This document shows positions 36,949 to 45,324 of a stretch of 64,000 bases of DNA, piece by piece (positions within the stretch are counted from its first letter, which is position 1; the number at the start of each line of letters is the position of its first letter). Origin of the DNA: Halopseudomonas xinjiangensis. GTDB lineage: Bacteria > Pseudomonadota > Gammaproteobacteria > Pseudomonadales > Pseudomonadaceae. Location of the stretch: NCBI GenBank assembly GCA_011050525.1, contig DRFO01000034.1, positions 1 to 64,000 of the forward strand, given 5' to 3'. A program made the translations under genes and the position numbers. Below the pieces are notes generated by a model. That model did no database searches. It saw nothing but the letters and a program-made list of their open reading frames with translations, and was not told the DNA's origin.

Positions 36949-39153
36949 CTACATTAACTTGTCCAGGGTAATCGGCAGATCACGCACCCGCTTGCCGGTG
37001 GCGTGATAGATGGCGTTGGCCACCGCAGCAGCCACACCGACAATACCAATCTCGCCGACGCCCTTTGACCCCAGTTCGTTGACGACATCGTCCTGCTCGT
37101 CGACAAACAGCACATCGATCGCGCCGATATCAGCGTTGACGGGAATGTGGTATTCGGCAAAGTTGTGGTTCATGAAGCGCCCGAGATGATGGTCGATCTG
37201 AGATTCCTCTTGCAGCGCCATGCCAATTCCCCACACCACGCCACCCACGATCTGATTGCCGGCGGTCTTCGGGTTGACGATACGCCCTGCGGCGACAGCG
37301 CTGACCACCCGCGTGACGCGCACCGTCCCCAGCGCCTCGTCTACCCTGACTTCGACGAACACCGCGGAATGGGTGGACGTAGCATACTCGTTGCGCTTCT
37401 CGCCAGGCTTGACGCTCACTTCAGCCTCCAGCGCCCCGGTCATCGCGATGATCTGTTGCAGATCCACCGAGGTCTCAGGCGCTGACTTCAGAACCATGTT
37501 GCCTGCGTTGAAGCTGACGTCTTCGAGACGCGCGCCGGTGAACGGCGATTCTGGCGATTGCTGCGTAGCGTCCAGCAGTTTCTGGCGCAGCTCCTCGCAG
37601 GCTTTTTGCACAGCGCTGCCAACCGAGGATACAGTTGCCGAACCACCTTCCAGGGGCGCCTTGGACAGGCTTGAGTCGCCGAGGTGAAAGTCCACCCGCT
37701 CCATCGGCAGACCCAGGGCTGCTGCGGCAATTTGGGTCATTACTGTGTAGGTCCCGGTACCGATATCGGCGGTTGCGCTGCTGACCTTCAGCCTGCCATC
37801 GGGCCCGAGACACGCCTTGGCACTGGCCGGCATTTGCAGCGCTTCCCACACTCCGGTAGCCATTCCCCAACCGATTAACTGATTGCCCTCGCGCATGCTG
37901 CGCGGTTCTGGCAGGCGCTTCGACCAGCCAAAGCGCTCAGCGCCCTGCTCGTAACATTCACGCAAGGCCTTGCTGGAATAGGGTTTGTCCTGGTTGCCGT
38001 TACGGTCGGTGTAATTCGTCAGTCGCAACGCCAGCGGATCAACCCCCGCAGCGCTGGCCAGTTCGTCCATGGCGCATTCCAGAGCGAAAACGCCTAACGC
38101 CGCGCCGGGAGCGCGCATATCCAGCGGCGTATACATGTCCAGCGACACCAGCCGGTAGTCCAGCCGAACGCTGGGGCATTGGTAGAGCATGCCGGACCAT
38201 TCGACCACATGCTCAGTGAAATCCTCGAATGAAGACGTCTGGCCAATGGCCTGGTGAGTCAGCGCTTCCAGCTGTCCGCCTGGCCCGGCGCCAATCCCAA
38301 TGCGTTGAATCGTGCGCGGACGATAACCGAAGGTGAACATCTGCTGGCGCTTGAGCACCACGCGCACCGACTGCTTGAGCTTGAGCGCCGCCATCACGGC
38401 AAGTGGCAGCTGATATTGCGGACGCAGGCCGGACCCGAAGGCGCCCCCGACAAAGGGCGCCAGGATGCGGATTTGTCCTTCCATGCCAAACACCGCTTCA
38501 AGATAGTGCATGCAGTTCTGCACACCCTGGGTCTTGTCATGAATTTCCAGCTGGCCATCGGGCAGGTAATGCACGGTGGAAGCGTGAGGCTCCATGGGAT
38601 TGTGATGTTCGACCGGGGAGCTGTATTCGACATCCAGTCTGTATCGGGCGCTCGCCATCGCACTGCCGACATCGCCCCGCTCTGGGGGTATCTCGGCTGG
38701 CGCCTTGTGCATCTTGCCCAGGCGCGCCCTGAGATCTGTGTTGTGGGGCTCGGCGGCATACTCCACCTTTAGCAGACTACCGGCGTAGCGCGCCAGCTCA
38801 AGATTTTCAGCCACCACCAGGGCAATCGGCTGGCCGCTATAGAGCACCCGATCATTGAACAACGGACGAAACGACGCGCCATCTGCGGAATCCTCGTCCT
38901 CATAGGCCTTGTCGTAACTGGCAATCGGAGGGCGATTTGCGTGGGTGAGCACCAGCACCACCCCAGGCACTGCCTCAGCAGCACTGGAATCGATTTGCAG
39001 TATCCGGCCACGGGCAATGCTGCTATTGACCACACTGCCGTAGAGCAGGCCAGGCACCTGAAATTCTGCGGCATACTGCGCTTGTCCGGTGACCTTGAGA
39101 GGTCCGTCGACACGATCTACTGGTTTGCCCAAAGGCGATGTCATTGAGTTCAT
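36949..39153 (-). CDS. paoC: molybdopterin-binding subunit of aldehyde oxidoreductase (PaoC-like)
   Basis: The 734-residue large subunit belongs to the xanthine oxidase family. It shows GSVVNSSIARGRIL, GGAFGSGLRPQYQLPLA, DMRAPGAALGVFALE and the catalytic Glu in SKGVGEIGIVGVAAAV near the C-terminus. Length and signature match PaoC of E. coli, which with PaoA and PaoB oxidises aromatic aldehydes to acids. PaoC carries the molybdenum cytosine dinucleotide cofactor. It overlaps paoB by 4 bp and is the last gene of the xdhC-mocA-paoABC operon. Confidence 0.92.
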   Translation of the reverse strand: MNSMTSPLGKPVDRVDGPLKVTGQAQYAAEFQVPGLLYGSVVNSSIARGRILQIDSSAAEAVPGVVLVLTHANRPPIASYDKAYEDEDSADGASFRPLFNDRVLYSGQPIALVVAENLELARYAGSLLKVEYAAEPHNTDLRARLGKMHKAPAEIPPERGDVGSAMASARYRLDVEYSSPVEHHNPMEPHASTVHYLPDGQLEIHDKTQGVQNCMHYLEAVFGMEGQIRILAPFVGGAFGSGLRPQYQLPLAVMAALKLKQSVRVVLKRQQMFTFGYRPRTIQRIGIGAGPGGQLEALTHQAIGQTSSFEDFTEHVVEWSGMLYQCPSVRLDYRLVSLDMYTPLDMRAPGAALGVFALECAMDELASAAGVDPLALRLTNYTDRNGNQDKPYSSKALRECYEQGAERFGWSKRLPEPRSMREGNQLIGWGMATGVWEALQMPASAKACLGPDGRLKVSSATADIGTGTYTVMTQIAAAALGLPMERVDFHLGDSSLSKAPLEGGSATVSSVGSAVQKACEELRQKLLDATQQSPESPFTGARLEDVSFNAGNMVLKSAPETSVDLQQIIAMTGALEAEVSVKPGEKRNEYATSTHSAVFVEVRVDEALGTVRVTRVVSAVAAGRIVNPKTAGNQIVGGVVWGIGMALQEESQIDHHLGRFMNHNFAEYHIPVNADIGAIDVLFVDEQDDVVNELGSKGVGEIGIVGVAAAVANAIYHATGKRVRDLPITLDKLM

Positions 39154-40136
39154 GGGGCAACTCCCTTGGCGGCATCGGTAAGAGCGCGGACGATGGCGCG
39201 CCGCGCCAGATCGATCTTGAAGGTATTGTGTTCAAAGCCGCTGGCCCCCTGGAGCAGTACGTCAGCGGCCGCGTTGAAAGCGGCATCGCCAGCGCTTTGG
39301 CCGACCAGCGCGGCTTCGGCCTCCGCCCGGCGCCAAGGCTTGTGTGCCACGCCGCCAAGGGCGATACGGGCGGCACTGATAGTGCCCCCGTCCAGCTTCA
39401 GCGCCGCTGCGACGGAAACCAGCGCGAAGGCATAGGAGGCGCGATCACGTACCTTGAGATACGCGCTGTGCTCGGCGAAACCGCTAGCAGGCAGCTCGAC
39501 GGCGGTAATCAGTTCGCCATCGGTCAGGTTGTTATCGCGCTCAGGCTTTTCTCCTGGCAGGCGATGGAAATCGTTGAAGGCAATTTGCCTCTCGCCCTGC
39601 GGGCCCTGCACATGCACGACCGCATCCAGTGCTGCCATCGCCACACACATATCGGACGGATGAACTGCTATGCAGGCATCGCTGTGCCCGAGTATCGCGT
39701 GAATCCGGTTGAGGCCACTGCGGGCCGGGCAGCCAGTTCCGGGCTCACGCTTGTTGCAGGCGGTGGTGCTGTCATAGAAATAGTAGCAGCGGGTGCGCTG
39801 CAACAGATTACCGCCAGTACTGGCCATGTTGCGTAACTGCGCCGACGCGCCGGCGAGAATGGCTTGCGCGAGCAATGGGTAATGGCGCTCAACCAGGGGG
39901 TGCCAGGCGAGATCGGAATTGCTTACCAGCGCACCGATGCGCAGACCACCCTCTGCGGTTTCTTCGATGCCCTGCAATGGCAAACGAGTGATATCAATAA
40001 GTTGAGCGGGCCGAACGACGTTTTCCTTCATCAGGTCGAGCAGATTGGTGCCGCCCGCTATGTAACGACTATCCGGCTGGAACAGGCTGATGGCCTCGTC
40101 GATGCGGGTCGGCCGGGCGTAGCTGAAGGGGTTCAT
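39150..40136 (-). CDS. paoB: FAD and [4Fe-4S] subunit of aldehyde oxidoreductase (PaoB-like)
   Basis: The 328-residue medium subunit begins MNPFSYARPTRIDEAISLF and has RYIAGGTNLLDLM, the FAD pyrophosphate-binding part, and NMASTGGNLLQRTRC. Four Cys in RTRCYYFY, TACNKR, GTGCPAR and SDACIAVHP match the extra [4Fe-4S] cluster that distinguishes PaoB from other FAD subunits. Electrons pass from molybdenum through the iron-sulfur clusters to this FAD. It overlaps both neighbours by 4 bp. Confidence 0.92.
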   Translation of the reverse strand: MNPFSYARPTRIDEAISLFQPDSRYIAGGTNLLDLMKENVVRPAQLIDITRLPLQGIEETAEGGLRIGALVSNSDLAWHPLVERHYPLLAQAILAGASAQLRNMASTGGNLLQRTRCYYFYDSTTACNKREPGTGCPARSGLNRIHAILGHSDACIAVHPSDMCVAMAALDAVVHVQGPQGERQIAFNDFHRLPGEKPERDNNLTDGELITAVELPASGFAEHSAYLKVRDRASYAFALVSVAAALKLDGGTISAARIALGGVAHKPWRRAEAEAALVGQSAGDAAFNAAADVLLQGASGFEHNTFKIDLARRAIVRALTDAAKGVAP

Positions 40137-40690
40137 GGCTGCACCTCGCGCACGCCCTTCTGTGCATCGGTCTGCACCGCCCCGAGCGTCTTGCGGGTTT
40201 CCGGCATGGCTTCTTCGATGGCGGCGAGGATGTTCGGATAAGCCCCGCAGCGACAGAGGTTGCCGCTCATTTGCTCCCGAATCTCACCCAGGCTTTGTGC
40301 TCGTCCTTCGCTGACCATGCCCACCGCCGAACAGATCTGACCGGGCGTGCAATAGCCGCATTGAAAGGCATCGTGTTTGACGAACGCGGCCTGCATCGGA
40401 TGCAGGCTATCACCGTCAGCCAATCCTTCAATCGTCGTCAGCTCGGCGCCGTCATGCATGACCGCCAGGGTGAGGCAGGAATTGATGCGTCGGCCATTGA
40501 GCAGGACAGTGCAAGCACCGCACTGGCCATGGTCACAGCCTTTTTTTGTCCCGGTCAGCGCCAATTGCTCACGCAGCAGATCGAGCAGTGTGGTCCATGG
40601 AAAAACCTCAAGCTGGCGGGTCTGGCCGTTCAGTTCAATGGTGATTGGACAAGCGATGATGCCGCCTGCCGTAGGGGAATTCTGGTTCAT
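40133..40690 (-). CDS. paoA: [2Fe-2S] subunit of aldehyde oxidoreductase (PaoA-like)
   Basis: The 185-residue small subunit has the plant-type ferredoxin cluster GTKKGCDHGQCGACTVLLNG and the helical-domain cluster FQCGYCTPGQIC with NLCRCGAYPNI. The close relative PaoA of E. coli carries a long Tat signal with twin Arg; here the N-terminus is short with no RR motif, so the complex is probably cytoplasmic. The start at 40690 has GAGG at good spacing; an in-frame ATG at 40714 would add eight residues. Confidence 0.92.
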   Translation of the reverse strand: MNQNSPTAGGIIACPITIELNGQTRQLEVFPWTTLLDLLREQLALTGTKKGCDHGQCGACTVLLNGRRINSCLTLAVMHDGAELTTIEGLADGDSLHPMQAAFVKHDAFQCGYCTPGQICSAVGMVSEGRAQSLGEIREQMSGNLCRCGAYPNILAAIEEAMPETRKTLGAVQTDAQKGVREVQP

Positions 40691-40698
40691 TGGCTGCC

Positions 40699-41373
40699 TC
40701 ACGGTATTGAGCATTGATGTATCAGCGACGACAGACCGCCCTGTGGCAGGCGATCCTGCGGTCGATCGATGTCCTGCAGTACGCCGGGATCAGCCAGTTC
40801 CAGTTCGAGCACCGGCCCGGAGAACAACCCCTGCGCGCCGGAGTCGCCATCAAGGGCGCGTAGCGACGCGTAATGTCTGGAACCGATACCTCGAGGGTGG
40901 CCGCGCTGCCCTCGAAACACCGGCACCACAAGGTTGTCTTCGGTCATTGCACCGGCAATGCGAACGACGGACTCAGGGCGCACATAGGGCATGTCACCGA
41001 GAGCCACCAGCCAGCCCCGGCTGGCCGGGTAGCGCTCAACTGCCTGTGACAGGCTATGACCCAGACCGCGCGTTTGAACTAGGCAAAGTTCAATGTTCAG
41101 CTCCCTGGCATGACAGTCCAGCCAGTCCAGTAGCGCAGGATTGTCCTTGCTCGCCACCACAACCAAACGCTCCGCGACGCCTTGCAAGGCGATGAGCGTC
41201 GCCAGCAGCACCGGGGGCGAGTCAGATTCGGCCAGCCAGGGGGCAAGCAATTTATCGACATCGAGCTGGGCCCGATAGCGGCTACCCTGCCCCGCCGCCA
41301 TGACCAGTGCACAAAGACCCGCGACCGGCTCATGCACAACGACGCTCCGTGACAGCCTGCTGCTGCGTTCCAT
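40699..41373 (-). CDS. mocA: molybdenum cofactor cytidylyltransferase, MocA-like
   Basis: The 224-residue protein is a MobA-like nucleotidyltransferase: LCALVMAAGQGSRYRAQLDVDKLL with the G-rich NTP loop, VALGDMPYVRPESV with the Mg-binding Asp, and FRGQRGHPRGI. MocA adds CMP to molybdopterin, making the MCD cofactor that PaoC needs. It overlaps the end of xdhC by 44 bp and ends 8 bp before paoA, consistent with one operon. The exact start is uncertain; a later GTG is possible. Confidence 0.88.
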   Translation of the reverse strand: MERSSRLSRSVVVHEPVAGLCALVMAAGQGSRYRAQLDVDKLLAPWLAESDSPPVLLATLIALQGVAERLVVVASKDNPALLDWLDCHARELNIELCLVQTRGLGHSLSQAVERYPASRGWLVALGDMPYVRPESVVRIAGAMTEDNLVVPVFRGQRGHPRGIGSRHYASLRALDGDSGAQGLFSGPVLELELADPGVLQDIDRPQDRLPQGGLSSLIHQCSIP

Positions 41374-42304
41374 TCTTGATCGCCACCACCTGGGCCATCA
41401 GCGACAAAGCGATTTCCGCGGGTGTGCGGCTACCAATGGGCAGGCCGATGGGACCATGCAGCCGTTCCACCTCCCGCTGGCTTACGCCCAGACCAAGCAG
41501 GCGTGACTTGCGCTTCTCGCTGTTGAGCCGAGAACCCAGAGCGCCCACATAGAAAGCCTCGGATCGCAGCGCGGCCAGCAAAGCCAGGTCGTCCAGCAGG
41601 GGATCGTGGGTAAGGGCGACCACCGCGGTATGGGGGTCAGGCTTGATCGCCAGCACTACATCATCCGGCATACCAGAGAGAAAGCGCACGGCGGTTTCGT
41701 CCCAGTCGTGGGCATAGCCGTCGCGCGGATCGCAGATCAGCACCTCGAACCCCAGCCCGATTGCCAGCTCGGCAACGTAGCGCGACAGTTGCCCGGCGCC
41801 AATCATCAACAGGCGCCAGGAAGGCCCAAAGGGAGCCTTCAGAACCCTGCCGTCAAATTGCAGTGTTTCGTTGTGCGCAAGAACCGACAGGCTGACGTCA
41901 CCGGTCGCAACGTCTAGACGCCGCAAAACCCGCCCATGATTGCCGCAGCGTTCGAGCAGTTCATCGAGCCAGGCGGAAGTTACAAGGGGCTCGCGCAACA
42001 GACGCAAGGTGCCGCCGCAGGGCAACCCGAAGCGCGCCGACTCCTCTTTGCTGATGCCATAGGTAATGAGCTCGCAGGCCTGATGCTGATTATCGACAGA
42101 CGGAAGCCGCGCGAGCAGATCGTCTTCGACGCAGCCTCCTGACACCGACCCTTCAACCCTGCCGTCGCTGCGTAGCGCCAGCAGAGAACCCACCGGGCGA
42201 GGCGCACTGCCCCAGGTCTCGACTACCGTGTAAAGGACGACCGAGTAACCGTCATGCAACCAGTCGCGGGCCCGTCGCAGTACTGCTAGATCGACACTGT
42301 CCAT
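41330..42304 (-). CDS. XdhC/PaoD-like molybdoenzyme chaperone
   Basis: The 324-residue protein has the XdhC_CoxI domain (VVETWGSAPRPVGSLLAL, GSVSGGCVEDDL) and the XdhC C-terminal Rossmann domain (LLMIGAGQLSRYVAELA, VVALTHDPLLDDLALLAAL, FYVGALGSRLNSEKRKSRL). Such proteins bind the MCD cofactor, help its sulfuration and insert it into the apoenzyme, as PaoD does in E. coli. The ATG at 42304 has GAGGAGA just upstream; an earlier in-frame ATG would add 27 residues with no support. It is the first gene of the aldehyde oxidoreductase operon. Confidence 0.9.
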   Translation of the reverse strand: MDSVDLAVLRRARDWLHDGYSVVLYTVVETWGSAPRPVGSLLALRSDGRVEGSVSGGCVEDDLLARLPSVDNQHQACELITYGISKEESARFGLPCGGTLRLLREPLVTSAWLDELLERCGNHGRVLRRLDVATGDVSLSVLAHNETLQFDGRVLKAPFGPSWRLLMIGAGQLSRYVAELAIGLGFEVLICDPRDGYAHDWDETAVRFLSGMPDDVVLAIKPDPHTAVVALTHDPLLDDLALLAALRSEAFYVGALGSRLNSEKRKSRLLGLGVSQREVERLHGPIGLPIGSRTPAEIALSLMAQVVAIKNGTQQQAVTERRCA

Positions 42305-42418
42305 CGTTCTCCTCACGCAAAAAAGACCGAAGCGCCGGCGTGCCGGCATGCTTTCAGTGACTAGCCCAAAGGGGCGTAAGTTCAACCTGAAAATCTGTCG
42401 GCCAGAGAATCTCAGCGC

Positions 42419-42449
42419 TTGACCTTGACATTATGTAAAGGATAAGAAT
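42419..42449 (+). promoter_or_regulatory. CueR-type promoter of copA-cueR
   Basis: The -35 TTGACC (42419-42424) and -10 AAGAAT (42444-42449) are 19 bp apart, the elongated spacing of MerR-family promoters. The spacer contains the imperfect dyad CCTT-N11-AAGG. CueR-Cu(I) would twist this DNA to start transcription. Confidence 0.65.
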
Positions 42450-42478
42450 GGCTAAAACCCCTCCTGAAGGAACCGAAC

Positions 42479-44911
42479 ATGAACACCTATACCCTGCAGA
42501 TCAGCGGCATGAGTTGCGCCAGCTGCGTGCGGCGCATCGAGCAGGTCTTGGCTGGCAAGCTGGGCCTGCGCTCGGCGGAGGTCAATCTTGCCGCCGAAAC
42601 GGCGCGGCTGGTGATGGACGATCCGCAGCAGCTGGGCACCGTTTGCGCCGCATTGAAGGAGGCGGGTTATGGAGTGGCTACTGAACAGCGCCAGTTGAGC
42701 CTGGAGGGTATGAGCTGCGCCGGTTGTGTCAGCCGGGTGGAGAAAGCCTTGCTGAGCGTACCCGGCGTGCTTAACGCCGAGGTCAACCTCGCCAGCCAGC
42801 AGGCGCGCGTGGTCATGCTGCCCGATACCGCGCAAGAGACGGTTCTGTCGGCGTTGCGAAAAGCGGGCTATCCAGGCCAATGGCATGATCAGGACAGACC
42901 CGCCGAGCCGGACAAGCAATCCAGACAACTGCGCTACGAACGCCGCCACCTGATTCTCGCGGCGCTGCTTAGCGCACCGCTTGCCCTCGGCATGCTTCCA
43001 GAGCTGTTCGGCCGCCACGATCTGATGGTGCCCCCGTTGGTGCAGCTGGTGCTGGCTTCGATCGTGCAGTTTGGATTCGGTGCACGCTTCTACCGCGGCG
43101 CCTGGCATGCGCTACGCAATCTCAGCGGCAATATGGATTTGCTGGTGGCGATGGGCACGACTGCCGGATGGGCGCTAAGCACCTGGCATGTCTTCAGCAC
43201 GCCCGCCGGTCAAATGCCGGTGCTCTACTATGAAGCCTCTGCGGTTATCGTCAGTTTTGTGCTGCTCGGCAAGTATCTGGAAAACCGGGCCAAGGGCCAG
43301 ACACTCACGGCCATCCGGGCACTTACCGCACTGCGGCCGGAAACGGCCAGACGCCGCACCTCGAGCGGGGACCAGATGGTGCCGCTGGATCAAGTCGAAC
43401 TGAACGACATACTTGTGGTGCAGCCCGGCGAACGCATTCCGGTGGACGGCGTGGTGCATGAGGGTGGCAGCCATGTTGACGAGTCCATGCTCACCGGAGA
43501 AAGCCTGCCGGTCAGCCGCCAGCCCGGCGAGACGGTAAGCGCTGGCGCCATGAATCTGGACGGGCTGCTGGTCATCGAGACCACTGCGGTAGGGCACGAC
43601 ACCATGTTGTCGCAGATTGTCCGGCTGGTTGAAAGTGCCCAGTCATCCAAGGCGCCCATTCAACGGCTGGTCGATCGGGTCAGCGCGGTTTTCGTTCCGG
43701 TCGTTATTGTGATTGCACTGATTGCATGGGCAGCGGGCAGCTTTGTGTTCGGTCCCGAACAGGCGTTACTCAACGCCATTGCAGTACTGGTGATCGCCTG
43801 CCCTTGCGCGCTCGGTCTGGCAACCCCCACCGCCATCATGGTCGGCACCGGGATTGCCGCGCAGCATGGCATTCTGATTCGCGATGCCCAGGCGCTGGAA
43901 GTGGCCCACGCGGTAGACACTGTGGTGTTCGACAAGACCGGCACCCTGACGGAAGGCAAGCCCGCGCTGCAGGCGTTCGAGACCTTGCGAGAGGATCATG
44001 ACCAGGCCCTTGGTTGGGCGGTAGCCATACAGAAACATGCCGAGCATCCTCTTGCCGGAGCATTGCTGCGCTACGCTTCAGCTGTTGATCATGGCGGCCC
44101 AGCGGCTGGCGGACCAGCGGCTGTCGATACAGCGGCTGGCGACCCAGCGGCTGCCGAGGATTTTCGGGTGCATTCCGGACGGGGTGCCAGTGGCCTCGTG
44201 AACGGCCTCCGCATCTGGCTGGGCAACCGCCGCTTGATGGCCGACAAGGGCATCGATCTGGCCGAGTGGGATGATGCCGCCCGGCGCCATGAAAATCAGG
44301 GGCGGACGGTGTCCTGGCTGGCGGTGGATGACGGACAACCACGCGCCGTCGCACTGATGGCCTTCGCCGACGGTCTGAAAGCGTCATCGCGCAGCACCAT
44401 CGAGCAGTTGCGAACGCTGGGCATCGAGAGCTGGCTGATCAGCGGTGACAGCAAAGCCGCAGCCGAAGCGATTGGACAGGATCTGGGCATCAACCACGTG
44501 GAATCCCAGGTTTTGCCAGAGGACAAGGCCAGGCATGTCGACGCGTTGCGCGCCAAGGGCCGGGTGGTGGCGATGATTGGCGACGGCATCAATGATGCGC
44601 CGGCTCTAGCGGCAGCAGATGTGGGAATGGCAATGTCGACTGGTACCGATGTTGCCATGCACAGCGCCGGCATTACGTTGATGCGCGGCGATCCTCAGCT
44701 GGTGCCGGCAGCACTGGATATTTCACGACACACGTGGCGCAAGATCCGCCAGAATCTGTTCTGGGCATTCATTTTCAACAGCATTGGCATCCCGCTCGCC
44801 GCCGTCGGCCTGCTCAACCCAATGATGGCTGGCGCCATGATGGCGGCCAGCAGCGTCAGCGTGGTGAGTAATGCCTTGTTGCTCAAACGCTGGAAACCGG
44901 AGATCGCATGA
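42479..44911 (+). CDS. copA: Cu(I)-exporting P-type ATPase CopA
   Basis: The 810-residue protein has two heavy-metal domains (GMSCASC at 10-16, CxxC at 80-83), then P1B-1 features: the TGE loop (MLTGESLPV), the CPC motif in VIACPCALGLATP near 440, the phosphorylated Asp in DKTGT near 485, and GDGINDAPAL. It pumps copper(I) out of the cytoplasm. Between the HP of EHPLAGALL and the next strand lies a Pro/Ala-rich insert of 20 residues (541-560) encoded by four 15-bp repeats, not seen in typical CopA. It overlaps cueR by 4 bp and follows a CueR-type promoter. Confidence 0.95.
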   Translation: MNTYTLQISGMSCASCVRRIEQVLAGKLGLRSAEVNLAAETARLVMDDPQQLGTVCAALKEAGYGVATEQRQLSLEGMSCAGCVSRVEKALLSVPGVLNAEVNLASQQARVVMLPDTAQETVLSALRKAGYPGQWHDQDRPAEPDKQSRQLRYERRHLILAALLSAPLALGMLPELFGRHDLMVPPLVQLVLASIVQFGFGARFYRGAWHALRNLSGNMDLLVAMGTTAGWALSTWHVFSTPAGQMPVLYYEASAVIVSFVLLGKYLENRAKGQTLTAIRALTALRPETARRRTSSGDQMVPLDQVELNDILVVQPGERIPVDGVVHEGGSHVDESMLTGESLPVSRQPGETVSAGAMNLDGLLVIETTAVGHDTMLSQIVRLVESAQSSKAPIQRLVDRVSAVFVPVVIVIALIAWAAGSFVFGPEQALLNAIAVLVIACPCALGLATPTAIMVGTGIAAQHGILIRDAQALEVAHAVDTVVFDKTGTLTEGKPALQAFETLREDHDQALGWAVAIQKHAEHPLAGALLRYASAVDHGGPAAGGPAAVDTAAGDPAAAEDFRVHSGRGASGLVNGLRIWLGNRRLMADKGIDLAEWDDAARRHENQGRTVSWLAVDDGQPRAVALMAFADGLKASSRSTIEQLRTLGIESWLISGDSKAAAEAIGQDLGINHVESQVLPEDKARHVDALRAKGRVVAMIGDGINDAPALAAADVGMAMSTGTDVAMHSAGITLMRGDPQLVPAALDISRHTWRKIRQNLFWAFIFNSIGIPLAAVGLLNPMMAGAMMAASSVSVVSNALLLKRWKPEIA
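44100..44159 (+). repeat. four 15-bp in-frame tandem repeats within copA
   Basis: Four units starting CAGCGGCTG, each 15 bp, encode PAAGG, PAAVD, TAAGD and PAAAE. They lie in the nucleotide-binding domain of CopA. The repeat number may vary between strains since the frame is kept. Confidence 0.8.
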
Positions 44912-45324
44912 ATATCAGCCAGGCGGCAAAAACCAGCGGACTCACCCCAAGGATGATTCGCCATTACGAAAATATCGGTCTGCTGCCCTCTGCCGAACGC
45001 AGCCCCGCCGGCTATCGACGCTACGACCAGCGCGAATTGCATACGCTGCGGTTTATTCACCGCGCCAGAACACTGGGGTTCAGCATTGAACAGATAGGTC
45101 ATCTGCTGGCGTTATGGCAGGACCGCGAGCGCAGCAGCGCTGAGGTCAAGGCACTGGTAAAAGGGCATCTGCTGGAACTGGAGGAGAAGATTGCCGGCCT
45201 TCAGGCCATGCACGATTCACTGGCCCATCTGGCGGACTGTTGCCGGGGCGACTCCCGGCCGGATTGTCCGATTCTGGACAACCTGGCCGAGAGGAATATA
45301 GCTAGCGTTAACGCAGCAGGTTGA
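44908..45324 (+). CDS. cueR: copper-responsive MerR-family regulator CueR
   Basis: The 138-residue protein is a MerR regulator: N-terminal HTH (MNISQAAKTSGLTPRMIRHYE then GLLPSAERSPAGYRRYD, two separate parts), a dimerisation helix, and the C-terminal loop CCRGDSRPDCPILDNL with the two Cys that bind Cu(I) in CueR. It activates copA. The stop overlaps the flgL gene by 17 bp on the opposite strand. It shares its operon with copA, so it is autoregulated. Confidence 0.93.
   Translation: MNISQAAKTSGLTPRMIRHYENIGLLPSAERSPAGYRRYDQRELHTLRFIHRARTLGFSIEQIGHLLALWQDRERSSAEVKALVKGHLLELEEKIAGLQAMHDSLAHLADCCRGDSRPDCPILDNLAERNIASVNAAG

Noticed and set aside
36893..36949. Imperfect hairpin between nhaP2 and paoC
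   Set aside because: Several mismatches and no clear T-run; not enough to call a terminator.
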